A program made the position numbers and the translations under genes. Below, in pieces: positions 8,813 through 16,596 of a stretch of DNA of 64,000 bases (the stretch's first letter is position 1; each line of letters begins with the position of its first letter). The notes under the pieces are model-generated. The model saw nothing but the letters and a program-made list of their open reading frames with translations. It did no database searches and had not been told where the DNA came from. This stretch comes from Halorussus salinus (GTDB taxonomy: Archaea; Halobacteriota; Halobacteria; Halobacteriales; Haladaptataceae): NCBI RefSeq assembly GCF_004765815.2, contig NZ_SBIS02000007.1, positions 186,001 to 250,000 on the forward strand, written 5' to 3'.

Positions 8813-9607
8813 ATGGCACGGACAGCATTCCACCACGCTTACTACGTCTACAAGCGGACGGGAATAAGAGAGTTATTTCGCCAAGCCCTGATCGAAGCAG
8901 AAAACTTCTTCGGGAGACACCTATCTCTGTCGCATCAGAAACTCTACCAGCGGTCAGTGAACGAACTACACCGCCGAATGGAGAGCGAAGACGACATCAA
9001 AGACGCAATCGAGACGGCGTTTAGCTACAGAGGATACGGAGTATTTCGCTCTATCGAACCGTTTCAACAGTCCGGTGAACTCCGGGAACTGCTTGATAGC
9101 TTACAGCGAGAGGACATCGACTCGGTCCTCGAAATCGGCACCGCCCGTGGTGGCTCGTTATATCTCTGGTGTCGGACCCTAGAACAGTCCAATACGTTCC
9201 TTAGTGTCGATTTGCCCGGTGGTGAGTTCGGCGGAGGATACTCGGAGCACCGTATCGACCTTTTTCGTGAATTTGTGGACGACGCGAACATGCAGTTCAT
9301 CCGACGGAACTCTCACGACCCGGAAACAGTACGAATGGTCGAAGATGCGACCCCCGAAAACGGTATCGACCTCTTGTTTATCGACGGTGACCACACGTAC
9401 GAAGGAGTGAAAAAAGACTTCTATAGCTATTCGGCGCTTCTTGACGACAATGGTATCGTCGTCTTACACGATATTTTGGGGAATCCACACGACCCGGACG
9501 TAGAGGTAGACCAGTTCTGGCAGGAATTAAGGCAAGAATACAAAACCGAAGAAATCGTCGAATCTCCCGAACAGGACTGGGGCGGACTTGGAGTGGTCTA
9601 TGTTTGA
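8813..9607 (+). CDS. class I SAM-dependent methyltransferase (CmcI/Methyltransf_24-like)
   Basis: A 264-residue protein with SAM motif I SVLEIGTARGGSLYLW (104-119), the following acidic strand FLSVDLPGG (129-137), and IDLLFIDGDHTYEGVKKDF (185-203), a signature shared with cephalosporin-hydroxylase-like and rhamnosyl O-methyltransferase-like enzymes. The first 90 residues are basic and helical and could contact the membrane. It is preceded by its own promoter and overlaps the next gene by eight bases. Methylation of a sugar hydroxyl in the glycan is the likely role; the substrate is unknown. Confidence 0.85.
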   Translation: MARTAFHHAYYVYKRTGIRELFRQALIEAENFFGRHLSLSHQKLYQRSVNELHRRMESEDDIKDAIETAFSYRGYGVFRSIEPFQQSGELRELLDSLQREDIDSVLEIGTARGGSLYLWCRTLEQSNTFLSVDLPGGEFGGGYSEHRIDLFREFVDDANMQFIRRNSHDPETVRMVEDATPENGIDLLFIDGDHTYEGVKKDFYSYSALLDDNGIVVLHDILGNPHDPDVEVDQFWQELRQEYKTEEIVESPEQDWGGLGVVYV

Positions 9608-10517
9608 AGATTCAGTCGATTCCAATAAGCGGCGAGTAATCGACACGGTATCGGGACTGATCCGTTCGATGCGTCCGCCCCAGTGGTACAAACAGGGAGT
9701 GATGTTGATTGGTATCGTCTTTGCAAAACAACTCTCGGACCCCGTTGCTTGGAGGGGCCTCGTCCTAGGCATCATCTCGATGACAATTTTGGCGAGTGCG
9801 ACGTACATTTTCAACGATATCTTTGACCGAAAAGGAGACCGCGCTCATCCCCAGAAGTGCCATCGTCCGATAGCGAGCGGCCAAGTCAGTATCGCGCTTG
9901 CCGCCAGCTTCGCTCTCGTTTTAGTATCGATATCGCTACTAATCGCGTCGCTGTTAGATACAGTGTTTCTAGCAATAATAATTGTCTATCTCGTCCAAAA
10001 TTGGCTCTACTCGTTTGCTCTGAAGGAGATAGCTTTCGTTGATGTTCTCGTAGTCGCCTTCGGGTTTGTGCTTCGCGCAGTTGCTGGTGTCGTCGTTATC
10101 GACCAAGTCGTAAGCCCGTGGTTGCTAGTCTGTACGTTCTTGCTCGCGCTGGTTCTCGCATTCGGAAAACGTCGTCATGAGATTCACGCGATGGATGAAC
10201 CGAGTGAAACGCGGAAAGTACTCTCAGTGTATACGAAAGACGAGTTAGACCAACTTCTCGTAATGGTCACATCGTCGCTATTGCTATCCTACTCTGTCTA
10301 CGTCGTGCTACATGCGGATCCAGTACTAATGCTATCGCTTCCAATGGCCTTCTTTGGGGGGTTCCGGTATCACCACCTCGTTCGAACGACGGCAATCGGT
10401 AGTCAACCAAAATATCTTGTTACAGACCGACAATCTGTGTTGAATCTCGTTCTCTGGACTTCTAGCGTCCTTCTAGCGCTGTACACCCCGATTGGCGAAC
10501 ACTACGTATTTATGTAG
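9600..10517 (+). CDS. UbiA-family prenyltransferase, decaprenyl-phosphate phosphoribosyltransferase-like
   Basis: A 305-residue membrane prenyltransferase with about eight to nine hydrophobic segments. The first Mg-pyrophosphate motif reads NDIFDRKGDRAHPQKCHRPI (72-91), with the D-R-x-H-P-x-K-x-x-R-P-I block that marks decaprenyl-phosphate phosphoribosyltransferases (mycobacterial Rv3806c type) rather than quinone or lipid UbiA enzymes. A second block, YSFALKEIAFVDVLVVAFGF then LRAVAG (137-163), and FGKRRHE (188-194) also match that subgroup. Such enzymes join PRPP to a polyprenyl phosphate, the first step to polyprenyl-phospho-pentose donors. The ATG at 9600 is preferred over a TTG at 9588. 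Next to it is a PHP phosphoesterase. Confidence 0.82.
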   Translation: MFEDSVDSNKRRVIDTVSGLIRSMRPPQWYKQGVMLIGIVFAKQLSDPVAWRGLVLGIISMTILASATYIFNDIFDRKGDRAHPQKCHRPIASGQVSIALAASFALVLVSISLLIASLLDTVFLAIIIVYLVQNWLYSFALKEIAFVDVLVVAFGFVLRAVAGVVVIDQVVSPWLLVCTFLLALVLAFGKRRHEIHAMDEPSETRKVLSVYTKDELDQLLVMVTSSLLLSYSVYVVLHADPVLMLSLPMAFFGGFRYHHLVRTTAIGSQPKYLVTDRQSVLNLVLWTSSVLLALYTPIGEHYVFM

Positions 10518-10549
10518 ACTACTACAATGAATCTGCTGTCTGCATTCAG

Positions 10550-11197
10550 ATGAAGCAATACGACCTCCATATACACACGAACGCGTCGCCCTGCTCGGGA
10601 GCGACGCCAGCGAGCATCGTCGAAGCCGCAGTTGAAAGAAACCTCGACGGAATCGCAATTACGGACCACGACACCCAAACTAACGTCGAAGCAGTGCAAC
10701 GTATCGCACCGGACCACCTGATGGTCATCCCTGGTGTCGAAGTAACGACGACAGAGGGACACTTGCTTGCGCTATACGTGGACGAGGCGCCGCCCCAAGC
10801 CGAACCACAGACCGTCGTCGACTTCGTTCATGAACTCGGTGGTGTCGCAGTGCTGGCCCACCCCTTCGACGAGTTGCGACAAACGTACGACAGCGATTTG
10901 ACGACGTTGGCCGCTGCCGTCGATGGTATCGAAGTTCGTAATTCGCGATGTCTCTTCGAGCGGTACAATCGGCGCGCAGAATCTTTCGCAACGACCCACG
11001 ACTTGACAGCCATCGCGGGTAGCGATGCGCACTTTCCGTGGGAAATCGGACGTGCGACGACAGAGTGTAAGACATCACTCCGGGCCGCACTGAAAAATGA
11101 TTCGTGCACCGTTCGAGGCCGTGGAAGGTATCTCACCGGTCACGTAGCCACGAAGGTGGAGCAATTTCGCTCGTATCGATTCAACCGTCTCTCCTAA
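10550..11197 (+). CDS. PHP-domain metal-dependent phosphoesterase
   Basis: A 215-residue PHP-family hydrolase with the full metal-site set: DLHIHT (His7, His9), TDHD (Asp39, His40), PGVEV (Glu64), His71, AHP (His104) and GSDAHFPWEIG (Asp159, His161). Family members cleave phosphoester bonds using three metals. It begins 32 bp after the DPPR-synthase-like gene. Removal of the 5-phosphate from a polyprenyl-phospho-ribose-phosphate is an attractive but untested role. An eight-codon reading frame (10527-10553) ends across the ATG (ATGA). Confidence 0.85.
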   Translation: MKQYDLHIHTNASPCSGATPASIVEAAVERNLDGIAITDHDTQTNVEAVQRIAPDHLMVIPGVEVTTTEGHLLALYVDEAPPQAEPQTVVDFVHELGGVAVLAHPFDELRQTYDSDLTTLAAAVDGIEVRNSRCLFERYNRRAESFATTHDLTAIAGSDAHFPWEIGRATTECKTSLRAALKNDSCTVRGRGRYLTGHVATKVEQFRSYRFNRLS

Positions 11198-11209
11198 AGA
11201 AGAATCAAA

Positions 11210-12928
11210 TTAAGTAGGTCGCCGACAAATCTGATACGAAGACCGGACAAACAGAGAGTAGTCACCGAACTGGGTTAGTTTTGTGTAATTTCCAAGTTCC
11301 AGTACCTGTTGACCGGAGGGGAAATAGTACGATCTTGAGAGGACGACAACAATATCCGACCGAGACGCCACAACGTCGCCTTTCGAGCGGACCGTGAAAA
11401 GACGCTCTGCATCTTCCGTGTACGTATTCTGCAACTGATGTCTCATCCCGTATGGTCCCCCGACTGTTGCCGATTCGTTGCACGCTATCTCCGAACCGAC
11501 GTAGTCTATCGCATCTCCTGTACCGCTGGTGCCGTAATAGTACCGCGTGCTGTACGAGGCAGTCGCCTGCATAGCGACGAGTCCGACGTTCGACCCGAGA
11601 ACCGCTACGAGCAGAATCGACGTTACTATCGCTCGCTTCGTAGTCGAATCGTGCTGGTTTAGTAGTACCGTCGACGCACCCCAAACGATTGCGATAGGGA
11701 CTAAGAGACCGCTGTAGATGAGCAATCGTCGTCCGGGAGCGGACCAAGCACCGGCAATAGGGTCAGCGAGAGCGAAAATTACACCGGCGACGACGAGGCT
11801 GCCACCAGCAACTTGAGCGCTCCATCGTTTCGTCGGTCGTATCTTTACTCGCCCCATTCCGACTCCGGCGGCGATCGTCAGTAGTGGCATTACGCGACCC
11901 ATGTATTTGGTGAAGTCGTAAGTGGACCCTTTCAGAAGAACTCCATACTCGACAATAGTCAACAGCGAAAAGAGAACAAACGGAAGGAGAACAGCTTGCT
12001 CGGTCTGTAGTACTTGAGTGAAGTGAGTATTTCGTACTCCTCGTAGGTCTTCGAGTCGTGGGAAGATAACGACGAGACACAGCAAGAGGAGAAACGGAGA
12101 AATCCATAGTATCTCGTAGTAGATGATGTTTAGAATCTTCAACGGGAGTGCGTGAAGTTCTGGATACGTAACCCGAGAGACAAATTGCGCATCGGTGACG
12201 AAGGGTGTGAGAAAACGTGTTCCAGTGAATAGAGAGAGGCCGCCCCACGTGATGACGAACGCAACGAAGCCGCCTACCACCGAGAAAGCAAAGCGTGTCA
12301 TCTCCGACCATCGACGCGTGATTCCAAAGTAACAACAGAACGTCAATAGGAGTGGCGGTAGCGGACCAAACTTATTCCAAGAAAGTACGTAGACGAACGA
12401 CGCTGTAATTGCGTACTTGACGATCGGAGTCGTCTCGTCCAGTTCGTAAGCGTACAGGAACCAGAAAAAGAACGCCGAAAGGAGGAAAGTAAAGACGTTT
12501 TCCATGTCGATAAGGACGCCAGTCTGGACGGCGAGAGGCGAGAGAATATAGAGAAGAGAACTGAGAGCGGGAGCAACGGATTTTGGGAACGTCTCGGCTA
12601 TCTCTACGAGATTTTCCCGGACAATTAATTTAGTAGAAAAATATACCGGAAATATTGTTCCGAGGGTAAACAGGAATGTACTCGCCCTCGTAATCACTGG
12701 CTCTGTCGACCCAATTGCAGCGCTCACGGCGTAAACAAAAAAAGTGTATAGTGGCGGATGTATTCCCCTCGGGTATCCATTCGTATCGAGGTATCGAACG
12801 TTGACGAAAAACCAACCCTCGTCTTCTATAAGCGGGTCCGAAAGTTCGGGGAAAGCTAAAACAGTTGAGAGGAAGACGAGTGGAATCAGAACGGCGATGT
12901 CAGCTTTCTCTAACAATCCATTGCGCAC
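11210..12928 (-). CDS. GT-C membrane glycosyltransferase (ArnT/PMT-like, GT39 or GT83 type)
   Basis: A 572-residue protein with about a dozen transmembrane segments. The first extracytoplasmic loop has the acidic catalytic motif IEDEGWFFVN (about 34-43), followed by GIHPPLYTFFVYAVSA, as in polyprenyl-phosphate-sugar-dependent GT-C enzymes such as ArnT. It would transfer a sugar from a lipid monophosphate donor to an acceptor outside the membrane. It is convergent with the PHP gene (12 bp between stops) and near the UbiA-like gene, which could make its donor. A soluble C-terminal tail of about 100 residues follows the last membrane segment. Confidence 0.8.
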   Translation of the reverse strand: MRNGLLEKADIAVLIPLVFLSTVLAFPELSDPLIEDEGWFFVNVRYLDTNGYPRGIHPPLYTFFVYAVSAAIGSTEPVITRASTFLFTLGTIFPVYFSTKLIVRENLVEIAETFPKSVAPALSSLLYILSPLAVQTGVLIDMENVFTFLLSAFFFWFLYAYELDETTPIVKYAITASFVYVLSWNKFGPLPPLLLTFCCYFGITRRWSEMTRFAFSVVGGFVAFVITWGGLSLFTGTRFLTPFVTDAQFVSRVTYPELHALPLKILNIIYYEILWISPFLLLLCLVVIFPRLEDLRGVRNTHFTQVLQTEQAVLLPFVLFSLLTIVEYGVLLKGSTYDFTKYMGRVMPLLTIAAGVGMGRVKIRPTKRWSAQVAGGSLVVAGVIFALADPIAGAWSAPGRRLLIYSGLLVPIAIVWGASTVLLNQHDSTTKRAIVTSILLVAVLGSNVGLVAMQATASYSTRYYYGTSGTGDAIDYVGSEIACNESATVGGPYGMRHQLQNTYTEDAERLFTVRSKGDVVASRSDIVVVLSRSYYFPSGQQVLELGNYTKLTQFGDYSLFVRSSYQICRRPT

Positions 12929-13115
12929 GGTAAGAGGTTCAGACGTAGTTTACATGAGCGCTTCGATTTTCCGTAATTCGGGTGAATCAGTCAACTACTG
13001 TCAGACTTAATTAAATAATTTTCGTTCTAGTTCACAGATACCTCCGAATCCGGAGTAGGCTCCACGGTCGTCGATTCGAATTTCGGGACGGTATCCGCAG
13101 CGACGTGTCTGGACC

Positions 13116-14687
13116 TCAGCGATAGCCCAAGTCCCTGAGTCGTTCTTCGACACCCTCCGTCACGTTGTCAGAATGAACTTTGGAAGTATACCGGTCGTCA
13201 CTAACGAACTGTTGGTTGCCGTTGAGTTGTGAGAGAAGTTCCCGATTCATTTGTTCTGGAACGGGAGTTCCGGCGAGCGACAACACGACTGCCGCGATAG
13301 ACGTACAATCTGCAGTGAATTGTGTCGTCTTGACAGCATCTCCGGCGATGACAGCAATACCTTCCGGAGTATGGTCTGCAAAGCGATCCCGTGGCGTATG
13401 GAACCACGACTCGTCGAAGTCACCGTAGCACATGTACTGCCAATCGGCGGGTTCGACGAGAAGATCAGGTGCCGCCTCGGCGTTGCTTCCCGAGTATATC
13501 TCTCGGCCCCGATGGACCGCTGTGACTATCTCCTCGCCGGTCTCGGGATGGCAGAGTTCCTCTAGTCGGTCGGCGATTTCGGTCAGCGTTGCGTCGCGCT
13601 CGTCGGGTGTCACCATGCCATCGGGGTAGCGGTCGGTCGAATTGAGGTATATCTTGCCCATCGAATCGTACGCGAACGCGGTCGTGTTCTGCCAATCGAT
13701 GGTCTCTTTCAGTTTCTGTCTTCCTTCACCGGCGGCGTCACGCACATCGTCCAACAGCGAATCGGGGGCGAGACGTTTCACTCGCTCTTTCGCCGAGTGC
13801 GGGAGTGCCGCACCGGCTCGCCAACAGGCTTCGAGGACGATGTCTGCGACCGTCTCGAATGCGGTTTCGTTCACCTGCTTGCGTTCGAGGTATCCGAGGT
13901 TCTCAAGTAGTTCGTTCAAGTGGATTTCGCCGGTTATCTCTCCGGCACCGTGGTCCGAGAGCAGGACGACGTTCCGGTCGTTACCGACCGAGTCGAGGAG
14001 TTTCCCGAGCACACCGTCGAAGTGTTCGTAAGACTTCTTTACCGCGTTCTCGCCGTCTATTTCGGTGTTCCAGAGGTAGTGCTGAATCCAATCGATGCCC
14101 ATGAAGACGGACCAGAGCAAATCCGGTTCGTAGCGTTCCAGAAAGTCTATTGTTGCCTGACACTGAGCGTCAGTTATCCGGCGGACTTCCTCGTAGTACT
14201 TCTTTCGGTCGTCCGCGGGTTTTCGGTCCGGTTTCACTTTGAAATCGCTGTCTCGCAGTCGCTCCTGTACGTCCGAGGGATAGGCACGGACACCGTCGTC
14301 GGTACCCGGAAAACCCGACACGAAGAAGCCGTCTACTTTCGGCGGGGGCGATACGATAGGATAGTTCATTATTCCGACAGAACCGTCGTGTGCGTCGATG
14401 ACGTCCCAGACTGCCGGTCGAGAGACGGACCCGTATTCGACGGGTGAAACCTCGTACGTGTCCGGGTTCTGTTCACGGAACCCATAGATACCGTGTTCGC
14501 CAGGGGAGACGCCGGTCGCAATCGAGGTCCAAGCTAACGGTGTCATAGGCGGCATCGTCGAAATCAGCGTCCCTCGCGCACCCCGGTCGAGAAGTCGTTC
14601 GAAGTTCGGGAGACGCCCATCTTCGAGCAGAGGGTCGAGGATATCCCACGTCGCGGCGTCTAATCCGATTACGAGCGTCTTAGTCAT
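13116..14687 (-). CDS. alkaline phosphatase/nucleotide pyrophosphatase superfamily enzyme
   Basis: A 523-residue member of the type I phosphodiesterase/nucleotide pyrophosphatase branch of the AlkP superfamily. The first metal Asp is in LVIGLDAATWD (Asp10), the nucleophile Thr region is MTPLAWTSIATG (48-59), metal ligands are in GIDWIQH (Asp199, His203) and in LLSDHGAG (Asp245, His246), and a late HTPRDRFADHTPEG carries the last histidine. The ATG at 14685-14687 begins the conserved fold; 17 extra upstream codons are unlikely. There is no signal peptide, so it probably acts in the cytoplasm. It lies between the flippase and the GT-C gene, and relatives are common in haloarchaeal glycan loci with no known substrate. 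Confidence 0.8.
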   Translation of the reverse strand: MTKTLVIGLDAATWDILDPLLEDGRLPNFERLLDRGARGTLISTMPPMTPLAWTSIATGVSPGEHGIYGFREQNPDTYEVSPVEYGSVSRPAVWDVIDAHDGSVGIMNYPIVSPPPKVDGFFVSGFPGTDDGVRAYPSDVQERLRDSDFKVKPDRKPADDRKKYYEEVRRITDAQCQATIDFLERYEPDLLWSVFMGIDWIQHYLWNTEIDGENAVKKSYEHFDGVLGKLLDSVGNDRNVVLLSDHGAGEITGEIHLNELLENLGYLERKQVNETAFETVADIVLEACWRAGAALPHSAKERVKRLAPDSLLDDVRDAAGEGRQKLKETIDWQNTTAFAYDSMGKIYLNSTDRYPDGMVTPDERDATLTEIADRLEELCHPETGEEIVTAVHRGREIYSGSNAEAAPDLLVEPADWQYMCYGDFDESWFHTPRDRFADHTPEGIAVIAGDAVKTTQFTADCTSIAAVVLSLAGTPVPEQMNRELLSQLNGNQQFVSDDRYTSKVHSDNVTEGVEERLRDLGYR

Positions 14688-14772
14688 AGGTAGTCGAAAG
14701 AAATGGCGTGAGTAAAGTGCTTCCATCTCCCAAGTCACGCGAAACTGGAATGCCTTCGCTACGGATAGTCGG

Positions 14773-16311
14773 TTACAGCTTCGAGAAACCGTCTACGCCG
14801 AACAGTATCGTTTCCACGACCGGATACCCCACCTTCGTATCGATTCGTCGGGCAATTCGAGCGTCTCGCTCGGTAAACGCACCGAGGATTCGAAGCGAAG
14901 CGACGTAAACCGCCACGACGACAATCGGTAGCGTAGTCGCTGCTATCGTAGTCTGCGTAATAGTTCGAGCGAACAGTTCCCCGAACGCCAGCACCGGTAC
15001 TCCCGCACCGAGTACTCGCAGAAAGTCCCAACTGTATGGGTGGAGGCCGCGAAGATAGTTCAACTCTAAGACGCCCAATACACTCGTGACCGTTAGTGCG
15101 GTAGCCGTACCGATACCTGCTCCTAGAATCCCCAGTTCCGGAACCAACAGGACGTCGAGTACCGTGTTCAGGGTAATCAGGATTATCGTGTTCAGCAGAG
15201 TCAATCGGGTGTATCCCAGTCCTTCGAGCATCATTCCCTCGGGACCGAGCATCGAGTTGATGAAGTACCCCATCGAGAGGGCGACGACCACGAGACCTGC
15301 GGTGGCGTACTCTGGCGTGAAAAAGAGGGCCAGATACGTAGTCGGTGCGACGGTGAATGTAATCGCAACGGGAAGCGTGAGCATCGTAATCCACCGAGTC
15401 GCAACCGTATACTGTTTCGAGAGGACGGAGTCATTGTCTTTGTTCTCTGCGACTAGTGGTTTGAAGACCGGCGTAACGGCTTTGAGAACGATGAGAAGGT
15501 TTATTGAGAGGAAGAAAGCGACGCGATAGTAGCCGACGTCCGAAGAATCCAGCAGATAGCCGATGATGAAGTAATCGACTTGACCGACGATGGAGTATAT
15601 GAGGCCCGCGAACATGAGCGGAAACGAGTACGAGAGAAGTTTCCAACGGGACGTCTCCCTCGTCTGTGCGGTCCAGATGTCGTTCACATAGCGTCGGAAC
15701 AACAGCACGCCCGCACCGACGGCAAATAGCGTTCCGAGAAGGTAGCCAGTCACCAAGCCGACGATTCCGGTCCCGACCGAAAGCAGAACCCCGACGACGG
15801 AAACCCGGACAAGCGGGTCAGCGAAGTTCTTTACGAGGACCCTGAGTTCCATCCGCTTCACGCTATTGAACGTCGCGAGGAGGACGTTCTTCCCGGTCTG
15901 GATTGGAACTAGTAGGGCCAGTATCGGTAACGAGTGTTCCAACGACGGATCGTCGAAAATACGCCCGACGTCTCCGGAACTGACGAATAGCAGTACCGTG
16001 AAGACCAGGGAACTGCTCCCGGCGAAGCGGGTCACGTGGACGATGACAGCCTTCGCTTGACCGACCTCTCCATCGTCGAGGTGTTGGGGGACGAAGTAAT
16101 CTATCGCACGATGGAGGTTTAACGAGGCGAGCCCCTGAACGAACATGACGATGGAGAGACTGAGAGTGAACGTCCCGTAGACCGACGGCGAGGCCAGTCG
16201 CGTGACCAGTACGACAAAGAGGAAGCCTAATCCGCGACCGACGACATCGCCGACGAGCGTTATACTCCCCTGCTTGGCGACGATAGAGAGACTGCTCTCG
16301 TCGTCCGTCAT
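14773..16311 (-). CDS. Wzx-like polysaccharide flippase
   Basis: A 512-residue protein of the MATE-related polysaccharide flippase family with about 12-14 hydrophobic segments. The N-terminus IVAKQGSITLVGDVVGRGLG followed by VTRLASPSVYGTFTL is the typical opening of the family. It would move a lipid-linked oligosaccharide across the cytoplasmic membrane before the Wzy-like enzyme (3379-4959) acts. The ATG at 16309-16311 is preferred over a TTG at 16344. It is the first of three minus-strand genes (flippase, AlkP-type enzyme, GT-C). Confidence 0.86.
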   Translation of the reverse strand: MTDDESSLSIVAKQGSITLVGDVVGRGLGFLFVVLVTRLASPSVYGTFTLSLSIVMFVQGLASLNLHRAIDYFVPQHLDDGEVGQAKAVIVHVTRFAGSSSLVFTVLLFVSSGDVGRIFDDPSLEHSLPILALLVPIQTGKNVLLATFNSVKRMELRVLVKNFADPLVRVSVVGVLLSVGTGIVGLVTGYLLGTLFAVGAGVLLFRRYVNDIWTAQTRETSRWKLLSYSFPLMFAGLIYSIVGQVDYFIIGYLLDSSDVGYYRVAFFLSINLLIVLKAVTPVFKPLVAENKDNDSVLSKQYTVATRWITMLTLPVAITFTVAPTTYLALFFTPEYATAGLVVVALSMGYFINSMLGPEGMMLEGLGYTRLTLLNTIILITLNTVLDVLLVPELGILGAGIGTATALTVTSVLGVLELNYLRGLHPYSWDFLRVLGAGVPVLAFGELFARTITQTTIAATTLPIVVVAVYVASLRILGAFTERDARIARRIDTKVGYPVVETILFGVDGFSKL

Positions 16312-16596
16312 CGGTCTATGGAGCGTCGGTCCCGCTGAGATCAACTGTCACGCCGTCTCGTTCGAGGGGGAGACTGTCTGCGGCAGACCGTACGAACGTC
16401 GCTATCGTCGGCGGGGGAGAGAGATCGGAGACACGAGGCGAGTTCGGAGCAAGGATACGCATTAACGTCGTTTCCGAACTTACGATTATAACTATTCCGA
16501 AGTTCCGGAACGCGGGGGCTCGTGTCTCTCAAAGTCTAGCCTCGCCCAACTCGCGTCGGCGAGACTACCTCACTCCGACCGGGCCCTGGAACGACC
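16312..16596. promoter_or_regulatory. intergenic boundary with clustered TTCCGRA palindromic motifs
   Basis: This 285-bp gap separates the AT-richer glycan block from the GC-rich chromosome. TTTCCGAACT (16471-16480), ATTCCGAAG (16494-16502) and the perfect palindrome GTTCCGGAAC (16502-16511) cluster around an AT-rich core (GATTATAACTA). It may be the upstream control region of the flippase operon. No open frame here looks coding. Confidence 0.35.
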
